Part shown: in pieces, positions 55,759 through 64,000 of the stretch | Numbering within the stretch: position 1 is the first letter of the stretch | How the letters are laid out: each line of letters opens with the position of its first letter | Assembly (NCBI RefSeq): GCF_017876165.1 | Contig: NZ_JAGINQ010000002.1 | Coordinates: 1-64,000, forward strand | Direction of reading: 5' to 3' | DNA length: 64,000 nucleotides | Source of the DNA: Azospirillum soli | GTDB lineage: Bacteria; Pseudomonadota; Alphaproteobacteria; Azospirillales; Azospirillaceae | Translations under genes and position numbers: made by a program | Notes under the pieces: generated by a model | Seen by the model: only the letters and a program-made list of their open reading frames with translations | Database searches by the model: none | What the model was told of the DNA's origin: nothing

Positions 55759-56331
55759 CTAGTCCGCGCGGATGCCGTGCTGGCGCAGCAGGCTGTAGAG
55801 TGTCGGCCGGCTGACACCCAGCAGGCGGGCGGTCGCCGACAGGTTGCCGCCCGACCGCGCCAGCGCGTCCAGCAAAGCCCGACGCTCCGTCTCGTCGCGC
55901 AGCACCCGCAGGGTGGGCGGCACATCACCGCTGTTCAGCCGCCGCCCTTCCAGTTCCAGGTCGGCGCGGCGAAAGGCCCGCTGCACCACGCTCGCCAATT
56001 CCTGCGCGTCGATGGGCTTGCAGCACACCTCGTGCGCCCCGCGCGCCACCGCACGCACCGCCGTCAGCCGCTGATCCGCCGGTGTCAGGGCGATGACCTT
56101 GGTGGACGGCGCCTCCCCCAGAATTTGCGACAGGGCATCCAGCCCCTCCTGCGATTGCTCGGAGTCGTCGTTGACGGCTAGGGCGACGACCGGCGGCCGG
56201 TGTTCCCGCACCGCGTCCAGCGCCTTCCCTGCCCCGCCGATGGCGACCACCCGGCACACCGGCAGAACGCCTTGCACCAGCCCCTCCAGCGAGGGATCGT
56301 CATCGACGAGCAGCAGCGTGCGCGGGACCAT
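55759..56331 (-). CDS. Receiver - Fis-type HTH protein with degenerate phospho-acceptor
   Basis: 190 aa. The receiver-like domain (1-120) has LLLVDDDPSLEG and CCKPID (conserved Lys), but the acceptor Asp position in PPVVALAV is Ala52. Its SQEGLDALSQIL and TKVIALTP blocks resemble the receiver of PrsR-type sigma54 activators. The AAA+ domain is missing: the receiver joins directly to a Fis-type HTH (about 145-188, GNLSATARLLGVSRPTLYSL). It may bind DNA without phosphorylation. AGGAG lies 4 bases before the ATG at 56331; the frame is open further upstream. The neighbours are folE and ybaK. Confidence 0.85.
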   Translation of the reverse strand: MVPRTLLLVDDDPSLEGLVQGVLPVCRVVAIGGAGKALDAVREHRPPVVALAVNDDSEQSQEGLDALSQILGEAPSTKVIALTPADQRLTAVRAVARGAHEVCCKPIDAQELASVVQRAFRRADLELEGRRLNSGDVPPTLRVLRDETERRALLDALARSGGNLSATARLLGVSRPTLYSLLRQHGIRAD

Positions 56332-56589
56332 GATGCTCCTGGAGGGGGGAAGGACGGTTCGGGTCAACGGGGTCAAGGTGCGATGGTCGAGGTGGTCGCC
56401 AGAATCGCGTTCGAAGCCCGTCCTGTCCAAGGCGCGTTGGCATGAAGCCGTCCGCAATTTCGGCAAAATTGAGGCATCAAAGGGGGTGCACCGCTACTCC
56501 CTTGCCACTCCCCGACAATACCCTGGCAACGGCCCCTCCCCCGCCCGTGTCCGGTCTGCTAAGGTCCCGCTCTCGAACGGACGGGAGCG

Positions 56590-57081
56590 ATGGGCGCCAT
56601 GGCGGCGAAGGGCACACCGGCGGTGAACGCGGCCAAGGCGGCGGGGCTTTCCTTCCGCCTGCTGGAATATGATTACGATCCGTCGGCGGACGCCATCGGC
56701 CTGCACGCGGCGGCGGCTCTGGGGCTCGACCCCGCCGTCGTCTACAAGACGCTGATTGTCCAACTGGAGCCGAAGGCGCTGGCCTGCGCCGTCATTCCCG
56801 TCGCGGCGAAGCTGGACCTCAAGGCGATTGCGGCGGCGGCCGGGGCGAAGAAGGCCGACATGGCGGACGTGGCCCTGGCGGAGCGCACGACCGGCTACAC
56901 GGTCGGCGGCATCAGCCCGCTCGGCCAGCGCAAGGCCCTGCCGACCTTTATCGACGCCAGCGCCGAGGCTCTGTCCGAAATGGTCGTCAACGGCGGCCGT
57001 CGCGGCCTGCAGATCGCGCTTGCCCCCGCCGATCTGGCCCGCGCGACGAAGGCGACCGTACGCCCAATCGCGGTTGGCTAA
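56590..57081 (+). CDS. ybaK: Cys-tRNA(Pro)/Cys-tRNA(Cys) deacylase
   Basis: 163 aa. The YbaK fold is clear: [66 protein letters not shown]. It hydrolyses mis-charged cysteinyl-tRNA(Pro). A start three codons later is possible. It is the second YbaK-superfamily gene of the window. Confidence 0.93.
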   Translation: MGAMAAKGTPAVNAAKAAGLSFRLLEYDYDPSADAIGLHAAAALGLDPAVVYKTLIVQLEPKALACAVIPVAAKLDLKAIAAAAGAKKADMADVALAERTTGYTVGGISPLGQRKALPTFIDASAEALSEMVVNGGRRGLQIALAPADLARATKATVRPIAVG

Positions 57082-57261
57082 GTCACTTAGTCCGCTTCCG
57101 GCCGCCCTGCTTCAATCGGTTTTGTGCATCGCAATATGCAGACATGCTGATAATGCGCATCTGCGCCCGGCCGCAGGGGTCATAATGACGCACGTGCCGA
57201 CGCACGCGCAACCAAGACAATGCCGGACGCCCCGGCGCAAAATCATAGACAGGGCTCCACC

Positions 57262-57444
57262 GTGATCCACAAGATTCTGGACAAAATCGACCGCATGGTC
57301 GCGCAAAAACGCCAGAGCGGCGAGCTTCAAGCATGGTTCGACAGCGGTCTTGCGCGCCGCTATTGCAAGCAGGTGACCGCGTCTCAGAAGCACTATTATC
57401 CAGCGCTTCTTCTTTATTTGGAGCGGCACGCCGGCCACCACTGA
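57262..57444 (+). CDS. Hypothetical 60-residue protein
   Basis: 60 aa from a GTG with AGGG 7 bases upstream. It starts with a helix rich in Lys/Asp (IHKILDKIDRMVAQKRQSGE) and ends in a Tyr-rich stretch (KHYYPALLLYLERHAGHH). No family is recognised. A strong terminator 21 bases after the stop supports a real transcript. An upstream ATG at 57220 has no ribosome site. Confidence 0.5.
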   Translation: MIHKILDKIDRMVAQKRQSGELQAWFDSGLARRYCKQVTASQKHYYPALLLYLERHAGHH

Positions 57445-57465
57445 CCGACGCGCTCTCGAAAAGCT

Positions 57466-57497
57466 CGGGCGGGCCGCCACGGCGACCCGCCCGTTTT
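57466..57497. terminator. Intrinsic terminator
   Basis: CGGGCGGG (57466-57473) pairs with CCCGCCCG (57486-57493), followed by TTTT. It serves the small gene upstream. Confidence 0.85.
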
Positions 57498-57540
57498 GCC
57501 GTCAGAATAGGTCGTTCCGCAGCCCTTACTCAGCCGCCCC

Positions 57541-59049
57541 TTACTCAGCGGCCAGGGCGCGCGGCCGCATGCTGCCCGTCTGCTGGAAGCGCTGGTGCCA
57601 CGCGAAGGCTTCCTCCAGCAGGTGCGGCGTGTGCCCGCCACGCTGCAAGGCACGGCGGTGATAGTCGGCCGCCAATTCCCGATAGCTCGGGTGGACGCAG
57701 TTGCGGATGATCGTCTCGGCGCGCTCGCGCGGGGCAAGGCCGCGCAGGTCGGCCAACCCGATCTCGGTCACCAGCACGTCCACGTCATGCTCGTTGTGAT
57801 CGACGTGAGTGACCATCGGCACGACGCTGGAGATCGCCCCATTCTTGGCCAGCGACTTGGTGACGAAGATGGCAAGGTGGCAGTTGCGCGCGAAATCGCC
57901 CGAACCGCCGATGCCGTTCATCATCTGGGTGCCGTTGACGTGGGTGGAGTTGACGTTGCCGTAGATGTCGCACTCCAGCGCTGTGTTGATGCCGATGACG
58001 CCCAGTCGGCGGATGACCTCCGGATGGTTGGAGATCTCCTGCGGACGCAGCAGCAGCCGGCCCTTGTAGCTCCCGATCCGGGGCAGCACCTCGGCGTACT
58101 TGCCGGCGCTGAGCGTGATGGAGGAGCCCGAGGCGAAATTCAGCTTGCCGGCGTCGAACAGCTCGAACGTGCTGTCCTGCAAGACCTCGCTGTACATGGT
58201 CAGGTCATGGAACGGGCCGTCGATCAGCCCGTGCAGCACGGCGTTGGCGATGGTGCCGATGCCGGCCTGGAGCGGCGCCAGCGAGCGGCCCAGCCGGCCC
58301 TGCCGCACCTCGCGGCCCAGGAATTCGATCAGGTGGCCGGCGATGGCCTGCGTCTCGTCGTCGGGCGGCAGGATACTGGCGGAGCTGTCCTGCTTGCGCG
58401 TCACCACGATGGCGGCGATGCGCGACGGGTCGATGGGGATGTAAGGCAGGCCGGCGCGGCTTTCCGCCGTCACCACCGGGATCGGCTCGCGGAAGGGGCG
58501 GCGCGTCGGGATGTAGACGTCGTGCATCCCTTCCAGGTCGAGCGGCTGGGTCAGGTTCAGCTCGACGATGATCTTCTCGGCCAGCATGGCGAAGGTCGCC
58601 GAATTGCCGATGGAGGTGGTCGGCACGATGCCGCCGGTCTCCGTGATGGCGCAGGCCTCGATCACCGCCACGTCGATCGGCCCCATCTGGCGCGAGCGCA
58701 GCAGCTCCACCGTTTCCGACAGGTGCTGATCGACGAACATCACCTCGCCCCGGTTGATGGCCTTGCGCAGCACGGGGTCGGCCTGGAACGGCAGGCGGCG
58801 GGCCAGCACCCCGGCCTCTGTCAAGATCTTGTCCACGTCGTTGCCAAGCGAGGCGCCGGTCATCAGCGTGACCTTGATGTTCTCCGACGCGGCGCGCTCG
58901 GCCAGCGCCAGCGGCACGGCCTTGGCGTCGCCGGCGCGGGTGAAGCCGCTCATGCCGATGGTCATGCCGTCCTTGATGAGAAAGGCGGCTTCCTCAGGCG
59001 TGACGACCTTGCCCCACAGCGATTTCAAACGAATGCGATCTCGGTACAT
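57541..59049 (-). CDS. Acetyl-CoA hydrolase/CoA-transferase family (succinate/propionate:CoA transferase type)
   Basis: 502 aa. The family start MYRDRIRLKSLWGKVVTPEE, then GMSGFTRAGDAKAVPLAL, the catalytic Glu in NTALECDIYGNVNSTHVNGT and GIGGSGDFARN match the AarC/Cat1 group that moves CoA between acetate, propionate and succinate. The ATG at 59049 has GGGACG upstream; an ATG four codons earlier has none. It may work with Acs in acetate use. It is divergent from the TPR gene's 3' end only by position; both are on the minus strand. Confidence 0.9.
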   Translation of the reverse strand: MYRDRIRLKSLWGKVVTPEEAAFLIKDGMTIGMSGFTRAGDAKAVPLALAERAASENIKVTLMTGASLGNDVDKILTEAGVLARRLPFQADPVLRKAINRGEVMFVDQHLSETVELLRSRQMGPIDVAVIEACAITETGGIVPTTSIGNSATFAMLAEKIIVELNLTQPLDLEGMHDVYIPTRRPFREPIPVVTAESRAGLPYIPIDPSRIAAIVVTRKQDSSASILPPDDETQAIAGHLIEFLGREVRQGRLGRSLAPLQAGIGTIANAVLHGLIDGPFHDLTMYSEVLQDSTFELFDAGKLNFASGSSITLSAGKYAEVLPRIGSYKGRLLLRPQEISNHPEVIRRLGVIGINTALECDIYGNVNSTHVNGTQMMNGIGGSGDFARNCHLAIFVTKSLAKNGAISSVVPMVTHVDHNEHDVDVLVTEIGLADLRGLAPRERAETIIRNCVHPSYRELAADYHRRALQRGGHTPHLLEEAFAWHQRFQQTGSMRPRALAAE

Positions 59050-59233
59050 TGGGCGTCCCATTTTTGAAATTATTGAGCGTTCGAGGTGAACGACTCGCTC
59101 CAAAAGCTCTGTTTTTGTTGGTTGGGTGACGTCATAGGACCATGCCTCGGGCCGCCGCAAATGTCGGTCCGGCATATCAGGTCGACCTAATGAGAATGGA
59201 TGCGGAAAGACTTACCGCTTCAAAGCGGGCCGT

Positions 59234-60769
59234 TTACAGAATACGGCAACCGACGGAATAGGGTTTCGTCCCAGCGGCACCGCCTGGAAACGGCACACCG
59301 TGTTCCTGGTGAACGCTATCGTGCACGAGGCACCGCGCCTCGATCAGCGGCCAGACACGGCTGCGCAGGAATCTCTGGTCCTGCCAGCGGTCGGCCTCCG
59401 ACGACGAAAAATCGGCTACCGCCGGAGCCATGGCCGGCAGCAGCCCGGCCATGCCGCCCCACATCCCGGCCAGGATCACCTCCGTGTGGAGGACATGGTC
59501 GCGCATGACGTGGAACGGCAGGCCGGAGGCGATCCAGGCATCGACCGCAGCCCTCTCCCGCGCCCCGAGCCGGGAATCGCAATCCCGGCAGACGAACCGC
59601 GCGACCTCCGGATCGTCCGAAACGAGAAAGCGCCAATAAAGCCCGCTGGTCGCCCCACTCCCCGGCGGCATGGCGACAAGGTCGGCACCAAGTGCGGCCA
59701 GTTCGGCAAGGACCGTGGCCGGCACGGAATCGTCGTGATAAAACCGGCACGTCCAGTCCGGATAAACGGCGGGGGTCAGACGGGCATTCTCCACCGCTCC
59801 CCGCAAATAGATGTCCTTATCGCCCCACAGGCTGAAGGCGACGACGTTCCGTGTGCGCCGCTGCGGGGCCGAAGGGGCTTCCGGAAGGGGTGGCAGGCCA
59901 AGGGCAGCCGCCTCGACCCGCAAGGTCCGCGTCTTGAGCGCCAAAAGTTCCGCGCTCTGCGCCGTCGCCTCCGGAACACGATCCGCCATGTAAAGCGCGA
60001 TCGCCAAATTCTCGCGTGCATCGAGATAGTCGGGAACAATCCGGACCACCCTCGATAGCATCGTGATGGATTGCTCCAGGTCACCGGACGTCTTCTTCAG
60101 GACGCCGATGTTGAAAGCCGCACCGATGTGGTCGGGCTGTAGCGCGATCGCCTTCGCATAGCTGGTGATCGCCCGCTCGCTCTGCCCATCCCTGGCGAAG
60201 GCGTTGCCGAGTTGGAAGAAAAGATCCACCGATGCCCCGCCCAACGCCAGCGCGCGGGACAGGTCCGACACCGCTTGGCCCGAACGCCGTGCCTCGATGT
60301 GTCGAACGCCCCGAAGCTGCAGAAGCAGCGCCAGACGCTGCCGGATGTCGGCGTCGGCGGGCACCAGCGCCGCCGCCCGGCCGAGCGCGGTGATGGCCTC
60401 GTCGCCACGACCGAGATTTTGCAGCATCACGCCGGCCGACGCGAAGCTCTCCCCCGCGTCCGGCTGCAACAGCATGACGCGGCGGTAGCACCCGACAGCC
60501 TCCTCCGCACGCCCAAGCGCCTGCATCACCTTGCCGAGCATGGCGTGATAATCGGCGATATCGGCCCGCAGCGCGGCGGCCCGCCCGATCAGCCCTCCGG
60601 CTTCGGCAAGCCGGCCGTTCTGGGCCAGGAGAACACCGAGAAAATAAAGGGCGCCGTGCAGATCGGGATCGGCATCCAGAATGCGCCGGTACAGCGCCTC
60701 CGCCTCGTCGCTCCGCCCGGCCTGATGCAGATCGACCGCGATCGCAAGCGCTTCTTCGATGGATGCCAT
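59234..60769 (-). CDS. TPR protein with a C-terminal glycosyltransferase-like domain
   Basis: 511 aa. About eight TPRs (residues 1-275) precede a domain with VVAFSLWGDKDIYLRGAVEN, YPDWTCRFYHDDSVP, GLYWRFLVSDDPEVARFVCR and DCDSR (a DxD-like metal motif). This domain recalls the GT families that add sugars to surface structures; the activity is inferred. The start at 60769 is favoured by GGGA eight bases upstream; ATGs at 60778 and 60790 also exist. The frame upstream runs into tRNA-Arg and is rejected. Confidence 0.8.
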   Translation of the reverse strand: MASIEEALAIAVDLHQAGRSDEAEALYRRILDADPDLHGALYFLGVLLAQNGRLAEAGGLIGRAAALRADIADYHAMLGKVMQALGRAEEAVGCYRRVMLLQPDAGESFASAGVMLQNLGRGDEAITALGRAAALVPADADIRQRLALLLQLRGVRHIEARRSGQAVSDLSRALALGGASVDLFFQLGNAFARDGQSERAITSYAKAIALQPDHIGAAFNIGVLKKTSGDLEQSITMLSRVVRIVPDYLDARENLAIALYMADRVPEATAQSAELLALKTRTLRVEAAALGLPPLPEAPSAPQRRTRNVVAFSLWGDKDIYLRGAVENARLTPAVYPDWTCRFYHDDSVPATVLAELAALGADLVAMPPGSGATSGLYWRFLVSDDPEVARFVCRDCDSRLGARERAAVDAWIASGLPFHVMRDHVLHTEVILAGMWGGMAGLLPAMAPAVADFSSSEADRWQDQRFLRSRVWPLIEARCLVHDSVHQEHGVPFPGGAAGTKPYSVGCRIL

Positions 60770-60822
60770 ACCCATCATCCCACACGCCATGCGATGGGAG
60801 ACACCCAACGCGCCAGAAGAAA

Positions 60823-60899
60823 TGGTGCGCCCGGCGGGATTCGAACCCACGGCCCCAGGATTAGGAATCCTGTGCTCTATCCTGCTGAGCTACGGACGC
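60823..60899 (-). tRNA. tRNA-Arg (CCT)
   Basis: Minus strand: acceptor GCGTCCG/CGGGCGC (one G-U pair), D arm AGCTCAGCAGGATAGAGC, anticodon loop TTCCTAA (anticodon CCT) on an AGGA/TCCT stem, T arm GTGGG-TTCGAAT-CCCGC and encoded CCA. It reads the AGG codon, which is rare in this genome. Confidence 0.96.
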
Positions 60900-61053
60900 A
60901 CTGCGCGCGTTTATAGCATGCTTTGCGCGAAGGTTCAGCGGCAAATCGGGTAACATCGTCGGACGGAAAAGGTCACCACGGGCAGCGGTCCGCCGCATGG
61001 TCCGGCGGGCGGAATCCGCTGGGCAAGGCAACGCCGCTGCGTATACTGCGCCG

Positions 61054-62610
61054 ATGGCTCGCATGCTGTACCTACGCGACATCGAGGTCGATGTGCACGT
61101 CCGCTGCTGCGCCTGCGGACATGAAGGCGTGCTGCCGCGCGCCAGGCTGCAGCGGCGGTTCGGACCCAACTACCCGGTGCTCTCCATCGCCCCGCACTAC
61201 CGCTGCTCGAAGTGCGATTCCCGTGACACGGAGACTCGGCCGGCGCCCGCGCACCTGTCCGTCGTGACGGCGGCGGAGGCGGAAGTACCCGCCCAGGCCC
61301 CCACCTTCGCCGGCCCGCTCGCCGCCCTGCAAGGGCTGCTCGACGCGGTGCGCAGCCGCGACGGGGAGGAGCAAGGGGATGAAAAGGCGGACTCGCGCGA
61401 GGCCGTCCAGCCACCGCCCTGCGAACCGGTGAAGCCGGGCAAGCACAAGCCGGCGGAGCCGGCAAAGCATAAGCCGGCCGAGCCGGACGACATACCGCTT
61501 GAAGCGCTGATTGCCGATGGCCCGCCAGCACCCGAGTCGGGGCGCCGCCCGCTGTGGGAGCCCATTTCGCTGGCCGACATGGCGGCCCGCCTGGAAGCCG
61601 ATGAGCCTCCGGCCGATGAGGGCACCCTTCCCGAACAGGCAGAACCGGCAACGGTGGAGGAAGAGCCACTCGACTGGACCATCGCTGCCCTGCGCGGCAT
61701 GATCGACGCCGGTGACAAGGACGAGAGGACAAACGACGAGGGCAAAGAGGACGAAGAGGACGCCCTGCCGCCCGTCTTCTCGCCCAAAGCCCTGGTGCGC
61801 AGCGACTTCGACGAGGACGAGAACGAAGACGAGTTCGACGACGCCGCCGGCTTCGGCGACGAACTCCCCGACGCGGACGAGGAGCCGTCGGAGGAGGAGA
61901 TCCTCGCCTTCGCCATCCGCGACCCGGAAAAGGCCCCGCCGCCTTGGGAGCGGGACCGCGGCTGGGAACGCGAACCCGACGACCAGCCGCTCGACAAGAC
62001 CATCGCGGCGCTCCGCAACATGGTGCAGGAAGCCGCCGCCGAACCCGCCGGTGCGGAGGAGGATGCCGAGGACGACGAGCCGCCCGCGCGCCCGCGTTTC
62101 GCCATCGTGGATTCCGCTTTCGAGGACGACGACACCAAAGACATCGGGGTCGAGAACATTGCCGTTGGGGACATTGCCGGCAGGGCCGACGATGCCCCCC
62201 GCATGCGACCGCTGACGGACGAAGCCCCCGAACCCGAGCCGGACGAGGCGCCCAAGCCCCGGAAATCCGCCCAGGAACTGGAGATGGAAGAGGCGCTGAA
62301 GGCCCTGCGCGCCCTCGTCGAGGCCGACGATCCTGAGGAGGAGGAGCACCGCCCCCTGTCGCTCGCCGAGATCGTCCGGCAGAAGGAAGACCCGTCGGAC
62401 AGGGATTCGAAGGCGCTGTCGCCGACCGACATCTACGCCCCCGGCGAACGGGCGCCCTGGGACGACGATGCCACGACCGTTGATCTGGTGGACGAGGTCA
62501 AGGACGAAGAGGACGACGAAAAGTCGGCCAAGTCAGCCCCCAGCCCGCTCGACAAGACCATCGCCGCCCTGCGCGGCATGCTGGAACTGGACGGCAAGCG
62601 CGGCCGGTAA
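61054..62610 (+). CDS. Zinc-ribbon protein with acidic disordered region and repeated short helices
   Basis: 518 aa. An N-terminal zinc ribbon has CCAC (Cys18, Cys21) and CSKC (Cys51, Cys54). The remaining 450 residues are extremely rich in Glu, Asp, Pro and Ala and must be mostly disordered. Embedded are related short amphipathic helices: LDWTIAALRGM (206-216), LDKTIAALRNM (313-323), LDKTIAALRGM (499-509), and looser versions near 89 (LAALQGLLDAV) and 411 (MEEALKALRALVEAD). I recognise no family. It is divergent from the tRNA-Arg and convergent with folC, 13 bases between stops. A scaffold or adaptor role is a guess. Confidence 0.75.
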   Translation: MARMLYLRDIEVDVHVRCCACGHEGVLPRARLQRRFGPNYPVLSIAPHYRCSKCDSRDTETRPAPAHLSVVTAAEAEVPAQAPTFAGPLAALQGLLDAVRSRDGEEQGDEKADSREAVQPPPCEPVKPGKHKPAEPAKHKPAEPDDIPLEALIADGPPAPESGRRPLWEPISLADMAARLEADEPPADEGTLPEQAEPATVEEEPLDWTIAALRGMIDAGDKDERTNDEGKEDEEDALPPVFSPKALVRSDFDEDENEDEFDDAAGFGDELPDADEEPSEEEILAFAIRDPEKAPPPWERDRGWEREPDDQPLDKTIAALRNMVQEAAAEPAGAEEDAEDDEPPARPRFAIVDSAFEDDDTKDIGVENIAVGDIAGRADDAPRMRPLTDEAPEPEPDEAPKPRKSAQELEMEEALKALRALVEADDPEEEEHRPLSLAEIVRQKEDPSDRDSKALSPTDIYAPGERAPWDDDATTVDLVDEVKDEEDDEKSAKSAPSPLDKTIAALRGMLELDGKRGR

Positions 62611-62622
62611 CCGGCCGCCGCC

Positions 62623-63927
62623 TTACCCGTTCTCCGCCAGCACCGTCCCGGCCAGATAGAGCGACCCGCAAATCAGCACGCGCGCCGGACCCGGCACGCG
62701 GCCCTTCAGGTCGGCCAGAGCCTCCGCCACACCTTCCGCAGCGGCCGAGTCGGCGATGCCGCAGGCGCGCGTCGCGACAGCGGTGTCCTCGGCGGACAGC
62801 GACGCCTCTTCGCCTGGAATGGAGACGGTGCGCGCGGCGGTGACGAAGGGCGCCAGCGGCCCCAGGAACTCCTGCGGCTCCTTGCTCGCCAGCATGCCGT
62901 AGACCAGCAGCAGCGGGCGGACTGGTTCCTCCTTGGCCCAGGAGGCAGCCTGCACGGCCAGCACCTCGCCCGCCGAATCGTTGTGACCGCCGTCCAGCCA
63001 CAGTTCCCAGCCCTCGGACAGGCTGTCGGCCAGCGGACCACGGGTCAACCGTTGCAGGCGGGCCGGCCACTCCACGGCGGCGAGGCCCCGGCGCATCGCC
63101 TCGTCGTCCACGGTCAGCGGCAGATGGTCGAGGCAAGCCAGCGCCACCCCGGCGTTGACGATCTGGTGAGCCCCGGCCAGCCCCGGCGGCGGCAGGTCCA
63201 GCGCGCGCCGGGCGCTCTCGAACCGAAAGCCACCCTCGGTCGGCGTGACGCGCCAGTTGTAGACCGGCGCTCCGACCTCGGCGGCCCGCGCGGTCAGCGC
63301 CCGTTCCGCCTCTTCCTGCGGCTGCGGGGCCAGCACGGCGGGGACGCCCGGCTTGAAGATGCCAGCCTTCTCGCCCGCGATGGCTTCCAGCGTGTCGCCC
63401 AGGAACTGGCGGTGGTCGTAGGAGATGCGCGTGATCGCCGTCACCGCCGGCCGGTCCACCACGTTGGTGGCGTCCAGCCGCCCGCCGAGCCCAGTCTCCA
63501 GCAGCACCACGTCCGCCGGCTCCCGCGCGAAGGCTAGGAAGGCGGCGACGGTGGTCACCTCGAAGAAGGTGATCGGCTGTCCGGCGTTGGCGACTTCGCA
63601 GTCCTCCAGCAGGGCGGCCAGCCGGTTGTCGTCGATCAGCTTGCCGGCCAGCCGGATGCGCTCGTGAAAGCGCACTAGGTGCGGCGAGGTGTAGACGTGA
63701 ACGCGGTATCCCGCCGCCTCCAGCATGGCGCGCAGGAAGGCGACCGTGGAGCCCTTGCCGTTGGTCCCCGCCACATGGACGACCGGCGGCAATTGGCGTT
63801 CGGGATGGCCGAGCGCCGCCAGCAGCCGGTGCACGCGGTCCAGCGACAGGTCGATGACCTTGGGGTGCAGCCCCTTCAAGCGGTCGAGCACCGGGTCGGC
63901 GCGCGACCCCTCAGGCTTGGTCCCCAC
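62623..63927 (-). CDS. folC: Bifunctional dihydrofolate synthase / folylpolyglutamate synthase
   Basis: 434 aa. It adds glutamate to dihydropteroate and to folates. Mur-ligase-like motifs are the P-loop HVAGTNGKGSTVAFLRAML, YTSPHLVRFHERIRL, FFEVTTVAAFLAF, ETGLGGRLDATNVV and LDGGHNDSAGE. GTG start with AGGA upstream, 30 bases after the accD stop, so the two are probably co-transcribed as in other alphaproteobacteria. Confidence 0.96.
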   Translation of the reverse strand: MGTKPEGSRADPVLDRLKGLHPKVIDLSLDRVHRLLAALGHPERQLPPVVHVAGTNGKGSTVAFLRAMLEAAGYRVHVYTSPHLVRFHERIRLAGKLIDDNRLAALLEDCEVANAGQPITFFEVTTVAAFLAFAREPADVVLLETGLGGRLDATNVVDRPAVTAITRISYDHRQFLGDTLEAIAGEKAGIFKPGVPAVLAPQPQEEAERALTARAAEVGAPVYNWRVTPTEGGFRFESARRALDLPPPGLAGAHQIVNAGVALACLDHLPLTVDDEAMRRGLAAVEWPARLQRLTRGPLADSLSEGWELWLDGGHNDSAGEVLAVQAASWAKEEPVRPLLLVYGMLASKEPQEFLGPLAPFVTAARTVSIPGEEASLSAEDTAVATRACGIADSAAAEGVAEALADLKGRVPGPARVLICGSLYLAGTVLAENG

Positions 63928-63957
63928 GGATGCTTCCTAAGTTTGGGTGGACGGGCG

Positions 63958-64000
63958 TCAGGCCGGCTGCTCGGCGCCCGCCTTCACGGCTCCGGCCTGG
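63958..64000 (-). CDS. accD: 3' end of accD (acetyl-CoA carboxylase beta subunit), cut by window edge
   Basis: The minus strand reads QAGAVKAGAEQPA followed by TGA at 63958-63960. Such an Ala-rich tail is too short for firm identification; the call rests on the conserved accD-folC gene order of alphaproteobacteria. Confidence 0.45.
   Translation of the reverse strand, partial: QAGAVKAGAEQPA

Overview
The window looks like chromosomal DNA of an Azospirillum-type alphaproteobacterium (Rhodospirillales). The evidence is very high GC with strong GC3 bias, which fills every real gene with long antisense shadow frames. It is also the gene content and order: purH / heparinase-like gene / rsmB near htpX, hemC-hemD-mitofilin-hemY, tsaD-gpsA-YciI-EVE, accD-folC, a giant NAD-glutamate dehydrogenase, and TPR proteins fused to enzyme domains. 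The species is inferred from protein flavour, not proven. No prophage, CRISPR array, restriction system or secretion locus is visible. The only transposon is a transposase N-terminus cut by the left edge.

Layout. 1-180: end of an IS701-like element. 0.2-4.5 kb: orphan hybrid histidine kinase, YgjP-like metallopeptidase, Bcr/CflA efflux pump and MgtC-like membrane protein. 4.5-6.1 kb: ornithine/lysine decarboxylase behind a structured leader with a 40-codon ORF, closed by a 20-bp terminator hairpin. 6.1-9.5 kb: DUF1127 protein, class I aminotransferase, HAD hydrolase, cupin and a small membrane protein. 9.6-12.8 kb: a paired-hairpin repeat, then a leftward cluster CnoX-like thioredoxin / LON-domain / Trm112 / DUF971, and a Pro-tRNA editing deacylase. 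12.9-17.7 kb: tRNA-Gly(GCC), RraA-family protein, a 650-bp lower-GC gap, a chemoreceptor and an orphan tricarboxylate-type binding protein. 17.8-25 kb: hybrid kinase with two FixL-type PAS domains and the large glutamate dehydrogenase. 25-30.2 kb: adenosine-deaminase-like lipoprotein, TPR-methyltransferase fusion, UMF1/Atg22-type transporter. 30.2-40.5 kb: purH, a 185-bp palindrome, heparinase-like gene, rsmB, an unrecognised gene, DHH phosphoesterase, htpX, SdhAF4-like gene, pentapeptide-repeat protein, secreted nuclease. 40.5-48.2 kb: MBL hydrolase, acetyl-CoA synthetase, EVE, YciI, gpsA, tsaD, methyltransferase. 48.2-53.2 kb: haem operon hemC-hemD-mitofilin-hemY. 53.4-64 kb: tRNA-Gly(CCC), GNAT, apaG, folE, an output-type regulator with a degenerate receiver, ybaK, CoA-transferase, TPR glycosyltransferase-like protein, tRNA-Arg(CCT), a zinc-ribbon acidic protein with repeated helices, folC and the 3' end of accD.

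Most genes are housekeeping: purines, haem, folate, translation quality control (three tRNAs, two tRNA-editing deacylases, TsaD, RsmB, Trm112), acetate/acetyl-CoA handling, envelope proteostasis. The most interesting signals are the decarboxylase leader ORF inside conserved-looking RNA structure; clusters of CGTAC in hemD and purH that impose otherwise rare codons; the tandem FixL-type PAS kinase; the TPR-PRMT-like fusion; the HTH-mitofilin fusion; a large palindrome of ATCCGTGT/ATCTGTGT units; and a receiver-Fis protein that has lost both its phospho-acceptor and the AAA+ module.
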